Source of the DNA: Achromobacter sp. ASV32
GTDB taxonomy: Bacteria; Pseudomonadota; Gammaproteobacteria; Burkholderiales; Burkholderiaceae_B
Length of the DNA: 64,000 nucleotides
Reading direction: 5' to 3'
Assembly: GCF_016428805.1 (NCBI RefSeq)
Contig: NZ_JAELTJ010000003.1
Span: forward strand, 46,930-110,929
The notes under the pieces were generated by a model. It ran no database searches, was not told where the DNA came from, and saw only the letters and a list, made by a program, of their open reading frames with translations. The translations under genes were made by a program, and so were the position numbers. Of the stretch, positions 44,010 to 52,787 are shown piece by piece; within the stretch, counting starts at the first letter, position 1, and every line of letters starts with the position of its first letter.

Positions 44010-44846
44010 ATGATGCCTGCCCGATTCATGCCGATAATCCGCACCGTATTCGCCGCCCTGGCGTTGATGACGGGTTTGTTTTCCGCGGCCGCGCACGCCG
44101 ACACGCTGTATGGCGGTATCGCCACAGATGGTAAACACGCCAAGATCTACTGGGCGCTGCCCGAGGACTCGGGCAAAGAGGCCGAGGCGGCGGGGGTGGC
44201 CGAATGCCGTCGCGCCGGCGGCAAGGACTGCAAGTCCCTGAGCTGGTTCTCGGACAGCTGCATGGTGTATGCGCGCGGCCTCACGTCCAACGACCTGTTC
44301 CCCGGCAACAGCGTGTCGCCCGAGATGGCGGCCAAGAAGGCCATGCGCCGCTGCACCGCGGGCAGCCCGGACGGCAAGTGCCGCCTGGCGACGATGCCGC
44401 TGTGCGTGGGCCCGGGCTACAGCGCCGAGGACCTGCAGGCGCCCAAGACCGCAACGCCCGCCCAGCTGGAAGCGTTGTCCGCCAAGCTCAATGATCGCGA
44501 ATACTGGGGCGCCATCGCCGAGCAGGACTCCGGCGGCCTGAGCTATGCAGACGGCTACCCCAACGAAAAGGACGCCATCAGCAAGCTGCTGGACTGGGAA
44601 GACTGCAAGGGCTGCACCAAGGTGCTGACCTACAAGGACAGCTGCGTCGGCCTGGCCTGGGCCAAGGGCAGCCAGGGTCGCGGCACCGGCTTCACGGCGC
44701 TGGACCCGGACCCGAAGCGCGCGCGCGACGCGGCCCGCAATACCTGCAGCGCCAAGACCGGCGCACCGAACTGCGTGGCGATGGTGCGTTGCTCGGGCCG
44801 TGCCTATATCGACGGCTATGCCGGCATGGACGAAAAACCCAACTGA
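44010..44846 (+). CDS. Secreted DUF4189-domain protein with two tandem domains
   Basis: A 278-aa periplasmic protein with a Sec signal peptide (IIRTVFAALALMTGLFSAAAHA). The mature part contains two copies of a Cys-rich domain of about 100 residues: one with AGVAECRRAGGKDCKSLSWF and one with LLDWEDCKGCTKVLTYKDSC. Both resemble DUF4189, whose Cys pairs are thought to form disulfides. Function is unknown. ATG 44010, 44013 and 44028 are possible starts; the first gives the longest signal peptide n-region. Confidence 0.8.
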   Translation: MMPARFMPIIRTVFAALALMTGLFSAAAHADTLYGGIATDGKHAKIYWALPEDSGKEAEAAGVAECRRAGGKDCKSLSWFSDSCMVYARGLTSNDLFPGNSVSPEMAAKKAMRRCTAGSPDGKCRLATMPLCVGPGYSAEDLQAPKTATPAQLEALSAKLNDREYWGAIAEQDSGGLSYADGYPNEKDAISKLLDWEDCKGCTKVLTYKDSCVGLAWAKGSQGRGTGFTALDPDPKRARDAARNTCSAKTGAPNCVAMVRCSGRAYIDGYAGMDEKPN

Positions 44847-44986
44847 GACGGCTTGGGGCAGCCGGCGCGGCAAGTCGTCCGCCGCGCCTGCCGGGCCGAG
44901 CCTGTGGCCGTCCCTGTCCGCATCCATGACCCCGTGGCCAGGTCCGCCCCTTCGGCGCCACCCGCTCCTGGCCCGGTTTGTCCCGC

Positions 44987-45982
44987 CTATTTGTCCAGCC
45001 AGGGCGCCTGCTGCCACAGTTGCCGGAATTCCGCTTCTCCCGCCGCCAGTTCCTTGGCGTATTCGGGCGGCGCCAGATAGCGCAGCGGCGCGAACATGTC
45101 CTTGGCCTTGGCCTGGAACTCCGGGTCGTCCACGCTGCGCTTGACGGCTTGCACGAGCTTGTCGCGCACGTCGGCGGGCAGGCCCTTGGGCGCGGCCAGG
45201 CCGCGCAATGACGCCAGCTCGAAGTCGTAGCCCTGTTCCTTGAAGGTGGGAACGTCGGGCAGCGCGGCCGAACGGGTCTTGCCCATCTGGCCCAGGAAAC
45301 GCAGCGGCGTGCCGCCTTTCTGGTACTGCAACGCCTCGCCCACATTGAGGGCGCCGATGGTGATCTCGCCGCCGGCCAGCGCGCCGCGCACTTCGCCGGC
45401 GCCCTTGTACGGGATATGGCTCAACTGCGTGGACGAGGCCCGCTCGAATTTCAGCATGGCCAGGTGGTCGTCGGAGCCGGTACCGGTGGTGCCGACCGTG
45501 ACCTTGCCCGGGTTCTGCCTGGCGTAGGCCGACAGGTCGGCCAGCGTCTTCATCGGATTGTCCTTGAGCACGCTGAAGGCGCCGGGATCGTCGATCAGAT
45601 TGCCCAGCAGATCGTAGCTCTGCCAGGTGAAGCTGGACTTGCGCTCGATCGGGATGGTCAGCAGGTTGGGCGTATTGATGAAGCCGATGGTGTAGCCGTC
45701 GGGTTGGGCGCGCGCCAGTTCGGTAAAGCCGATGGCGCCGCCCGCGCCGGGGCGGTTCAGCACCACGATGCGCGCATCGTTGCCCAGGTACTTTTGCAGA
45801 TACGGCGCCATCATTCGCGCCACCAGGTCGGTGCCGCCGCCGGGCCCATAGGACACGATCAGGTTGATGGGGCGTTCCGGGTAGCCGGCCGCCGCAGCGG
45901 CGGCGGCATACAGGCTGGCGCAAGCCAGGACGGCGCCCGCCAGCCTGCGCAGGGCCGGGCGGGTGTTGCTGCGGTATTGCAT
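44987..45982 (-). CDS. Bug-family periplasmic receptor (TctC-like)
   Basis: A 331-aa receptor with signal peptide (LRRLAGAVLACASLYAAAAA), NLIVSYGPGGGTDLVARMMA, VVLNRPGAGGAIGFTELARA, QPDGYTIGF and SHIPYKGAGEVRGALAGG. It lies 50 bp downstream of a D-2-hydroxyacid dehydrogenase gene, itself overlapping an RraA-family gene, all minus strand. The likely ligand is a hydroxy- or keto-acid used by those enzymes, by context only. Confidence 0.92.
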   Translation of the reverse strand: MQYRSNTRPALRRLAGAVLACASLYAAAAAAAGYPERPINLIVSYGPGGGTDLVARMMAPYLQKYLGNDARIVVLNRPGAGGAIGFTELARAQPDGYTIGFINTPNLLTIPIERKSSFTWQSYDLLGNLIDDPGAFSVLKDNPMKTLADLSAYARQNPGKVTVGTTGTGSDDHLAMLKFERASSTQLSHIPYKGAGEVRGALAGGEITIGALNVGEALQYQKGGTPLRFLGQMGKTRSAALPDVPTFKEQGYDFELASLRGLAAPKGLPADVRDKLVQAVKRSVDDPEFQAKAKDMFAPLRYLAPPEYAKELAAGEAEFRQLWQQAPWLDK

Positions 45983-46032
45983 AGTTGTCTCCTCACGGTG
46001 CGTATCGTCGGCGGGATCGCCGCGATTTTTTT

Positions 46033-47064
46033 CTATGTCAGGGCGGCGATGCGTGCTGCGGCGATCGGCCAGGCTTCAGGGTTGATCAGTTGCGGGGGCC
46101 GTTCGCCGCGCAGCATCGTCAGCAGCTGGTTGGCCGATGAACGCGCCACGTTGCGGCGGGCCTCGTGGGTGACGCCGGCGGTGTGAAAGGTCGCCACCAC
46201 ATTGGGCAGCGCCAGCAGCGGCGAGTCGGGCGGCGGCGGTTCGTGTTGCCAGACGTCCAGCCCGGCGCCGCGCAGATGGCCGCCACGCAGTGCGTCCAGC
46301 AGGGCGGCTTCGTCGTGAATGCCGCCGCGCGCGGTGGACACAAACACCGCGTCCGGTTTCATGGCGGCGAAGGCGCGGGCATCGAACAGGCCGCGGGTCG
46401 AGGCGTCCAGCGGGCAATGCAGCGACACGATGTCGGATTGCGCCAGCAACTCGGCCAGGGTGACGGGCTGCGCGCCGCGGCTGCGTATCGTGTCGTCGTC
46501 CAGCAGCGGGTCATGGGCCAGCACGCGCAAGCCGAAGCCGCGCGCAATCTGCGCCACCCGCGTGCCGATCTGGCCCAGGCCGACCAGGCCGATGACACTG
46601 CCCTGGATTTCATGGCCCATCAGGTCTTCGCGCGTAAAGCCCGTGTCGTGGCGCAGGCGCTGGTGCGACTCGACCACGCGGCGCTGCACGGCCAGCAGCA
46701 GGGCGTAGGTGTGCTCGGCCACCGATGCCGCATTGGCGCCGGCCTGGTTGACCACGGCGATGCCGGCGCGGGTGCAGGCGGCGACATCCACCGTGTCGTA
46801 GCCCGCGCCGCCCGAGGACACGATCATCAATGCCGGGCATTGCGCGATGAGTTCGGGACCCACGAACCACCGCCGCGGCAATTCGTCCTTGGCGGCGGAC
46901 ACGTGGTAGGCGTGGGCGGTGCGCAGGCCGGCCAGCGTGCGGTCGTCATCGCCGCGCGCGGGCAGCACCGACAATTCGATGCCGGGGGCGGCGCCGATGA
47001 TCTGGTCGAACGCCGGATCCAGCCACAGGTCCAGGCGGCAGAGCCGGGCCGTGGGCGCGCTCAC
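46033..47064 (-). CDS. D-2-hydroxyacid dehydrogenase (NAD(P)H-dependent)
   Basis: A 343-aa oxidoreductase that interconverts a D-2-hydroxyacid and the 2-keto acid. The dinucleotide motif is GLVGLGQIGTRVA (159-171); the catalytic triad is R246 (STARGG), E275 (WQHEPP) and H294 (TFHTAG). SLHCPLDASTRGLF and AGLDVWQHEPPPP are standard. The ATG overlaps the upstream RraA stop by 4 bases, so expression is coupled. The substrate is unresolved among glyoxylate, hydroxypyruvate and related acids. Confidence 0.92.
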   Translation of the reverse strand: MSAPTARLCRLDLWLDPAFDQIIGAAPGIELSVLPARGDDDRTLAGLRTAHAYHVSAAKDELPRRWFVGPELIAQCPALMIVSSGGAGYDTVDVAACTRAGIAVVNQAGANAASVAEHTYALLLAVQRRVVESHQRLRHDTGFTREDLMGHEIQGSVIGLVGLGQIGTRVAQIARGFGLRVLAHDPLLDDDTIRSRGAQPVTLAELLAQSDIVSLHCPLDASTRGLFDARAFAAMKPDAVFVSTARGGIHDEAALLDALRGGHLRGAGLDVWQHEPPPPDSPLLALPNVVATFHTAGVTHEARRNVARSSANQLLTMLRGERPPQLINPEAWPIAAARIAALT

Positions 47065-47729
47065 AGCACGCCTCGGGCTTTGAGCGCGGCATCGACCCAG
47101 CGGCGGTCCAGCGTCCCGCGTTCGATGTCCTGCAGGATGGCGGCTTCGGCGGCCGCGATGGCGCGCACCCGTTCGGCGATGGCCGGCGCCTGGTCGGGCC
47201 GGATGGCCAGCAGGCCGTCGGCGTCGCCGACCAGCAGGTCGCCGGGCAACACCACCATGCCATCGACGGTGACGGGCACGTTGATGGCGCCGGGGCCATC
47301 CTTGTAGGGGCCGCGGTGCGCGATGCCACGGGCAAAGACGGGCAGGTCGCCAGCGGCCAGGGTGTCGCTGTCCCGGACCGCGCCGTCGATGACGAAGCCC
47401 GCCAGGCCGCGCTTGGCCGCCCAGCCCGCCATGATTTCGCCGATGATGGCGTTGTGGGTGTCGCCGCCGGCGTCCACCACGATGACGTCGCCGGGCGCGG
47501 CCATGTCGATGGCCTTGTGCACCATCAGGTTGTCGCCCGGCCGGGTCTGCACGGTGAAGGCCCGGCCCAGGATGCGGCGCGAGCGGTGCAGGGGACGCAG
47601 CGCCGAGGTGCCGACCGTGCGGCTCATGGCGTCGCTGATGTTGGCGACCGCCAGGTCGCCGTAGGCGAGCAGCGTGTCGTGGTCGGGCCCGGGCGGGCAG
47701 TCGTGCAGGGTGAAGCCAAAGTCCGGCAT
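47061..47729 (-). CDS. RraA-family protein (HMG/CHA aldolase-like)
   Basis: A 222-aa RraA-fold protein with the metal and keto-acid site GLAGFVIDGAVRDSDTLA and the helix GEIMAGWAAKRG typical of 4-carboxy-4-hydroxy-2-oxoadipate or HMG aldolases. It also has the GDVIVVDAGGDTHNAIIGEI segment. It precedes a 2-hydroxyacid dehydrogenase with a 4-bp overlap, so the aldolase product (a keto acid such as pyruvate or oxaloacetate) could feed that enzyme. A LysR gene is 124 bp upstream in the same direction. Confidence 0.88.
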   Translation of the reverse strand: MPDFGFTLHDCPPGPDHDTLLAYGDLAVANISDAMSRTVGTSALRPLHRSRRILGRAFTVQTRPGDNLMVHKAIDMAAPGDVIVVDAGGDTHNAIIGEIMAGWAAKRGLAGFVIDGAVRDSDTLAAGDLPVFARGIAHRGPYKDGPGAINVPVTVDGMVVLPGDLLVGDADGLLAIRPDQAPAIAERVRAIAAAEAAILQDIERGTLDRRWVDAALKARGVL

Positions 47730-47780
47730 GTCGCGAAGGTCTCCATCAGGGTGAGTGCCAGGGGCGACTCTACCGAGCGG

Positions 47781-47807
47781 TTATCGCGAGATAAAGCGAA
47801 TAATTCG
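47781..47807. promoter_or_regulatory. Candidate LysR operator upstream of the RraA/dehydrogenase/Bug operon
   Basis: TTATC-GCGA-GATAA (47781-47794) is an inverted repeat, followed at once by the palindrome CGAATAATTCG (47797-47807). The junction reads GATAAAGCGAATAA. The same ATAAAGCGA word occurs on the minus strand in the regulator's own promoter region at 48800-48830. Confidence 0.5.
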
Positions 47808-47853
47808 ACCGTGTATAAAACGCTTTTTGGAAAGTTTTCAACCTACGGCGGAA

Positions 47854-48753
47854 TCAGACCAGGCCAGTGGGGGCGTGGAAATCCAAGGCGCCTTGCGCCA
47901 GGGCGCGCAGCTTTTTCAGCAGGGGCCGGGTGTCGTCGCGCCGCCATTGAAAGGTGTAGGGCAACGGCCGCAAGGGCGGAAAGCCCGGCAGGGGCAGCAG
48001 ATCGCCACGCGCGATCAGGATCCGCGCCCACGCCCTGGGCAAAAACCCCAGCCCCAGACCCTGGCGCAGCAGGCCGGCGATGCCGCCCCAGCTGTTGCAG
48101 CACAGGTTGCGCCCCGGCGACACCTGCTGGGCGGTCAGCCAGTCGTCCAGCATGCGGATGGCGCCCGAACTCTGCGGCAGGGTGATCAGCGTCTGGCCGG
48201 GCAGGTCGGCCGGCGTGAGCGTGGCCGGATCCGGCACGGCCCGCGTGGTGGCGACCCATTCGAATTCGGCGCTGCCGATCAGGCTGGACGCGATCGAGGC
48301 GCGCGAGGACGGGCCGGCGATCACGGCGAAGTCGAGTTCGCCGTCTTCCAGGCCGCGTTCGACCAGTTCGCCGACGCCCACGAAGGGCTCGACCAGCAGG
48401 TTGGGATGGGCCTGCTGGATCACGTCGATCAACCGCGGCATCCAGGTCAGCGAGGTCAGCTCGCCGGCGCCGAAGCGGCAGCGGCCGGAATAGGCCAGGT
48501 TGTCGCTGGCCTGTTGCATGAACTGGTCGGCGTTGCGCAGCAGGTCCTTGGCGTGCGGGACCAGTTGCTCGCCCAACGCCGTCAGCGCCGCGCTGCGCGC
48601 CGTGCGGCTGAACAGATCGGCGCCGATGGCGGATTCGAGTTCACCGATGCGCTTGGACAGCGACGACACCGAGATATTGAGCCGGTTGGCCGCGATGGCA
48701 AAGTTCTTGCAGGTGGCCGCCCAGTAGAACGCTTCGAGTTGTTTGAGTGTCAT
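47854..48753 (-). CDS. LysR-family transcriptional regulator
   Basis: A 299-aa regulator. The N-terminal helix-turn-helix is CKNFAIAANRLNISVSSLSKR. The effector domain has RCRFGAGELTSLTWMPRLID and GGIAGLLRQGLGLGFLPRAW. The gene lies between the RraA operon (same strand) and the divergent FMN hydroxyacid dehydrogenase. It has related palindromes on both sides, so it probably controls both. Confidence 0.9.
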   Translation of the reverse strand: MTLKQLEAFYWAATCKNFAIAANRLNISVSSLSKRIGELESAIGADLFSRTARSAALTALGEQLVPHAKDLLRNADQFMQQASDNLAYSGRCRFGAGELTSLTWMPRLIDVIQQAHPNLLVEPFVGVGELVERGLEDGELDFAVIAGPSSRASIASSLIGSAEFEWVATTRAVPDPATLTPADLPGQTLITLPQSSGAIRMLDDWLTAQQVSPGRNLCCNSWGGIAGLLRQGLGLGFLPRAWARILIARGDLLPLPGFPPLRPLPYTFQWRRDDTRPLLKKLRALAQGALDFHAPTGLV

Positions 48754-48799
48754 GGTGCGTCCGGCAGGGTCGCCGCGAATCGAGGGTGAACAAAAGAGT

Positions 48800-48829
48800 A
48801 ATAAAGCATATCGATAAAGTCGCTTTATT
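48800..48829. promoter_or_regulatory. Nested inverted repeats in the LysR/hydroxyacid dehydrogenase divergent promoter
   Basis: AATAAAG (48800-48806) pairs with CTTTATT (48823-48829), and ATAAAG (48814-48819) with CTTTAT (48823-48828) around TCG. Nested half-sites of this type are common LysR binding regions. On the minus strand it reads ATAAAGCGA, shared with the site at 47781-47807. Confidence 0.55.
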
Positions 48830-48917
48830 CAAAGCGTCGCCGCGCCTATAGTCGTGCGCCATTGCCCACGACACCCGGCGGTCCGCGAGGGCCGCCCGCG
48901 CCAGGAGCCCGCCCCGC

Positions 48918-50078
48918 ATGTCCAAACGCCTGCGTCATCTGCTCAGCCTGCACGATTTCGAGGCAGCGGCCCGCCATGTGCTGCCCAAACCCCTGTTCGC
49001 CTACGTATCGGGCGCGGTGGAGGACGGTGTATCCGAGCGCGCCAACCGCCGCAGTTTCGAGCGTTACGCGTTTCGCCCCAGGGTGCTGGTGGACGTGTCC
49101 GCGTGCCACACGCAGGCCACGGTGCTGGGCACGCCTTACGCCGCGCCGGTGGGCATCGCACCCATGGGTATTGCGGCACTGTCGAGCTATCGCGGCGATC
49201 TGGTCCTGGCGCGGGCCGCGCAGGCGGCGCAGGTGCCTTGCATCATGAGCGGATCGTCGCTGATCCGTCTGGAAGAAGTGATGAGCGAGGCGCCCGGCAC
49301 CTGGTTCCAGGCCTATCTGCCCGGCGATGGCGCGCAGATCGACGCCTTGATCGACCGGGCGGCGGCGGCGGGCGTGGGCACGCTGGTGCTGACGGTGGAT
49401 ACGCCGGTGGCCGCCAACCGTGAAAACAATGTGCGCGCCGGCTTTTCGACGCCGCTGCGGCCCAGCCTGGGCCTGGCGTGGCAGGGCGCCACGCATCCGC
49501 GCTGGCTGTTCGGCACGTTCCTGCGCACGCTCTGGCGCCATGGCATGCCGCACTTCGAGAACAACTACGCCACCCGTGGCGCGCCGATCCTGTCGGCACG
49601 CGTGCTGCGCGATTTTTCCGACCGAGGGCATCTGAACTGGGACCATGCGGCGGCGATCCGGCGGCGCTGGGCCGGGCGCATGGTGATCAAGGGGGTGCTG
49701 CATCCCGACGATGCGCGACGTGCCCGCGCGCTGGGCATGGACGGGGTGATCGTGTCCAACCACGGCGGGCGGCAATTGGATGGCTGCATGACGCCGTTGC
49801 AGGCCTTGCCGGACGTGGTGGATGCGGCGGGCGGCATGGAGGTGATGCTCGACAGCGGCGTGCGGCGTGGCTCGGATGTGCTCAAGGCGCTGGCGTTGGG
49901 CGCGCGCTGCGTGTTCGTGGGCCGGCCGTTCAACTACGCGGCCGCGGTGGCGGGCCAGGCGGGCGTGGCGCATGCCATCCACCTGATCACGACCGAGGTA
50001 CGGCGCAACATGGGGTTGTTGGGCGCCGTGGACCTGGCGGCAGTGCGGGCCGACCATCTGGTGCAGGCCGTGCCGTAG
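48918..50078 (+). CDS. FMN-dependent L-2-hydroxyacid dehydrogenase (lactate dehydrogenase/mandelate family)
   Basis: A 386-aa TIM-barrel flavoprotein that oxidises L-2-hydroxyacids. The catalytic His/Arg pair is H282 and R285 in SNHGGRQLD, K258 (VIKGVLHPDD) contacts FMN, and DSGVRRGSDVLKALALGA binds the FMN phosphate. The loop after Y132 is that of soluble or membrane-associated lactate/mandelate/glycolate oxidising enzymes. It is divergent from a LysR gene. With the D-specific enzyme across the gap it suggests use of both enantiomers of one hydroxy-acid. Confidence 0.9.
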   Translation: MSKRLRHLLSLHDFEAAARHVLPKPLFAYVSGAVEDGVSERANRRSFERYAFRPRVLVDVSACHTQATVLGTPYAAPVGIAPMGIAALSSYRGDLVLARAAQAAQVPCIMSGSSLIRLEEVMSEAPGTWFQAYLPGDGAQIDALIDRAAAAGVGTLVLTVDTPVAANRENNVRAGFSTPLRPSLGLAWQGATHPRWLFGTFLRTLWRHGMPHFENNYATRGAPILSARVLRDFSDRGHLNWDHAAAIRRRWAGRMVIKGVLHPDDARRARALGMDGVIVSNHGGRQLDGCMTPLQALPDVVDAAGGMEVMLDSGVRRGSDVLKALALGARCVFVGRPFNYAAAVAGQAGVAHAIHLITTEVRRNMGLLGAVDLAAVRADHLVQAVP

Positions 50079-50103
50079 CGCGTTCGGCGTATCCGCGCAC
50101 GCT

Positions 50104-51036
50104 TCAGCCTTGCGCCTGGACCTGCCGGGCGGCATGGCGCACCACCTCCTGCAACCACGTCAACGCCGCATCGCCCGGCGCGCGGCGGCTGCACACCATG
50201 TCGATGTCGAACGGCCCAGGGTCCACCTCCGGGGGCAGCGGCCGCTGGGTCAGGCCGGTGCCTGCCAGCCGTGACGCCGCACGGCGCGCCAGCGTGGCGA
50301 TCAGGTCGGTGCCCTGTACCGCATGGGGCAGCGCCACGATGTGGGCAAAGGTGCAGGCTACCCGGCGCCGATGCCCCAGCCGCGCCAGGGCCGTGTCCAC
50401 CACGCCGCGCGACGAGCCGTCGTCGCTGGGGGTGAACAGGGCGTGGGGCAGGGCGACGTAGCGCGCCAGGTCCAGCTTGCGGCCGCGCAGCCCGGGATGA
50501 CGCTTGTCGGCGATGCAGACGAAGTGCTCTTGATAGAGGCGTTCCTGCAGCATGCGCTTCGGCGGCGTCAGATGCCCGCCGATGGCCAGGTCCACGCTGC
50601 CGTTGTCCAGCTGCGCGTAGAGGTCGGCGCGATCCAGCCGCGCCACGCGCAGGTCGATCCCGGGGGCGTCCCGCCGCAAGGCGGCGACGATGTGGGGCAC
50701 GATGACGACGTCGGCATAGTCGCTGGCGGCCACGGTGTAGCGCCGCCCCGTAGCGGCCTTGGGGTCGAAGCCCGTGCCTTGCGTGAGCGCCTGGCGGATC
50801 TGTTCCAGCGCCGCGCTCACGGCCGGCATCAAGGCGGCGGCCTTGGGCGTGGGCTGCATGCCGTCGGCGGTGCGCAGGAAAAGCTCGTCCTGGAACAGCA
50901 GGCGCAAGCGGCCCAGCGCGCTGCTGACCGACGGTTGGGCGCGGTTGATGCGCTGGCCGGCCAGGGTGACGTTGCGGGTGTCGTACAGGGCTTCGAAGGC
51001 AACCAGCAGGTTCAGGTCGATGGCGGATAGATTCAT
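50104..51036 (-). CDS. LysR-family transcriptional regulator
   Basis: A 310-aa regulator of the NodD/SyrM-like branch, opening with [20 protein letters not shown] and helix-turn-helix [23 protein letters not shown] 51036 is the family start; an ATG 13 codons upstream is less likely. It is divergent from the pyrrolidone-carboxylate peptidase gene (95 bp), and the gap contains a repeated GAATAGTA-like word (51043-51058) that may be part of its site. Its ligand is unknown. Confidence 0.9.
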   Translation of the reverse strand: MNLSAIDLNLLVAFEALYDTRNVTLAGQRINRAQPSVSSALGRLRLLFQDELFLRTADGMQPTPKAAALMPAVSAALEQIRQALTQGTGFDPKAATGRRYTVAASDYADVVIVPHIVAALRRDAPGIDLRVARLDRADLYAQLDNGSVDLAIGGHLTPPKRMLQERLYQEHFVCIADKRHPGLRGRKLDLARYVALPHALFTPSDDGSSRGVVDTALARLGHRRRVACTFAHIVALPHAVQGTDLIATLARRAASRLAGTGLTQRPLPPEVDPGPFDIDMVCSRRAPGDAALTWLQEVVRHAARQVQAQG

Positions 51037-51130
51037 GTCATCAATAGTACGAATAGTAATTATCGATTTCAACAATTCCTTGGCGCCCGCCTACGATCAC
51101 GAAAACGACCCAGAACCCGAGGATGCGGCA

Positions 51131-51778
51131 ATGCCCACTGTATTGATTACCGGAATCGAACCCTTCGATGGCGAAACGCTGAACCCGTCGTGGGAGGCCG
51201 CCAGGCGGTTGGACGGTACCCAGGTGGCTGGCGCCGCGCTGGTGGCGCGCCAGTTGCCCTGCGTGATCGGCAAGGTGGTGGGCGTGCTGCGCCAGGCCAT
51301 CGCGGATACCCGGCCCGACGTGGTGATCTGCCTGGGGCAGGCGGGCGGGCGCAGCGATGTCTCGGTCGAGCGGGTGGCGATCAATGTGGTGGACGCGCGC
51401 ATTCCCGACAACGAAGGGCGCCAGCCGATCGACGAGCCGGTGGTCGAAGGCGGCCCGGCGGCGTATTTCTCGACGCTGCCGATCAAGGCCATCGTGCGCG
51501 ACCTGCGGGCCGCCGGAGTGCCGGCGTCGGTCTCGTCCACGGCAGGCACCTACAACTGCAACACGATCTTCTACGGGCTGGCGCATTACATCGCCACCGA
51601 GCAACCCGCGTTGCGCGGCGGCTTCGTGCATGTGCCGTATCTGCCGGAGATGGCGGCGCACCATCCCGGCCAGCCCAGTCTGGCGCTGGCCACGCTGATC
51701 GAAGGCGTAAAGGTCATGGTGGCGACGACGCTGGCCGTGAAGGCGGACATCAAGGCCGGCGGCGGCGCGTTGCACTGA
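51131..51778 (+). CDS. pcp: Pyrrolidone-carboxylate peptidase
   Basis: Pcp removes N-terminal pyroglutamate from peptides as a cysteine peptidase. The 215-aa protein has the opening [20 protein letters not shown], the catalytic Glu in SVERVAIN, the catalytic Cys in [14 protein letters not shown] and the catalytic His in [10 protein letters not shown]. The ATG at 51131 is preceded by GAGG. It is divergent from a LysR gene and 13 bp upstream of an alpha/beta hydrolase gene, with which it may be cotranscribed. Confidence 0.95.
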   Translation: MPTVLITGIEPFDGETLNPSWEAARRLDGTQVAGAALVARQLPCVIGKVVGVLRQAIADTRPDVVICLGQAGGRSDVSVERVAINVVDARIPDNEGRQPIDEPVVEGGPAAYFSTLPIKAIVRDLRAAGVPASVSSTAGTYNCNTIFYGLAHYIATEQPALRGGFVHVPYLPEMAAHHPGQPSLALATLIEGVKVMVATTLAVKADIKAGGGALH

Positions 51779-51791
51779 GCGGGCGGCAGAC

Positions 51792-52679
51792 ATGGATTCG
51801 TTCAAGAGCGCCGACATGTTCGCGCTGGACGGCGTGCCGTTCCAGCATCGCCGGGTCATGGTGGATGGCCTGGGCTACCACGTGGTCGAGGGCGGGGCGG
51901 GGCCGGCGCTGATCCTGCTGGCGGGCTTTCCGCAGAGCTGGTACGCGTGGCGCCGGGTGATGCCTTTGCTGGCGCCGCATTTCCGCCTTTACGCGGTGGA
52001 CCTGCCCGGGCAGGGCGACTCGGACAAGCCGCTGGACGGCTACGACACCCGGACGGCGGGCGAGCGCCTGCGGGCGCTGTTCCATACGCTGGGCCTGACG
52101 CGCTATGCACTGGCCGGCCACGATATCGGTGCGTGGATCGCCTATCCCTACGCAGCGCGCCATGCCGCCGAGGTCGAGCGGCTGGTGCTGCTGGATGCCA
52201 ATATCCCCGGCGTGACGCTCAAGCCCGCGATCGAGCTGGGGCCGGACAATTGGAAAAGCTGGCATTTCCTGTTCAATACCGTCCCGGACCTGCCCGAGGC
52301 GCTGCTGGCCGGCCGCGAGCGGGTGCTGATCGAATGGTTCTTCAGCCGCAAGACGGCCAACAAGCCCGGCGTGTTCAGCCGCGCCGACATCGATGAATAC
52401 GAACGCGTCTACCAGACGCTGGGCGGGCTGCGCGGCATGCTGGGCTATTACCGCGCGGCGCACCTGGACGCCGAGCAGAACCGGCCTTTGCGCGAGACAC
52501 CGTTGACCGTGCCCGTGCTGGCGCTGGGCGCAGACCAGGGTAGCGCGCCGGATCTGTACCAGGCCTTGAAACCCCTGGCGCGCGAGGTGCAGGGCGGCGT
52601 GCTGACGGACTGCGGCCACTACATACCCGAAGAGCAGCCACGCGAACTGGCGCGGCGCATGCTGGCGTTCCTGACGTAA
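51792..52679 (+). CDS. Alpha/beta hydrolase of the epoxide hydrolase/haloalkane dehalogenase type
   Basis: A 295-aa soluble hydrolase. The nucleophile elbow is GHDIGAW, with Asp in place of Ser, as in epoxide hydrolases and haloacid/haloalkane dehalogenases. The HG-P oxyanion loop is replaced by LLAGFPQSWYAWR, and the final DCGHYIPEEQP carries the catalytic His. The cap domain has the NWKSWHFLFN segment seen in epoxide-hydrolase-like proteins. The physiological substrate is unknown. Confidence 0.85.
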   Translation: MDSFKSADMFALDGVPFQHRRVMVDGLGYHVVEGGAGPALILLAGFPQSWYAWRRVMPLLAPHFRLYAVDLPGQGDSDKPLDGYDTRTAGERLRALFHTLGLTRYALAGHDIGAWIAYPYAARHAAEVERLVLLDANIPGVTLKPAIELGPDNWKSWHFLFNTVPDLPEALLAGRERVLIEWFFSRKTANKPGVFSRADIDEYERVYQTLGGLRGMLGYYRAAHLDAEQNRPLRETPLTVPVLALGADQGSAPDLYQALKPLAREVQGGVLTDCGHYIPEEQPRELARRMLAFLT

Positions 52680-52748
52680 GGCCAGGCATTTCCACATTGC
52701 GTATCGGTATTTGTTGCCTGCGCGGCGCACCCCTATCCTGACTTTCAC

Positions 52749-52767
52749 CAGGGCCATGACGGCCCTG
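52749..52767. promoter_or_regulatory. Inverted repeat in the leader of the Bug receptor gene
   Basis: CAGGGCC (52749-52755) and GGCCCTG (52761-52767) are perfect 7-bp arms with a 5-base loop, 21 bp before the ATG at 52788. It may be an operator or an mRNA hairpin just upstream of the ribosome site CCAGGAG. Confidence 0.4.
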
Positions 52768-52787
52768 CAGTCAGCCAGGAGTGACCG

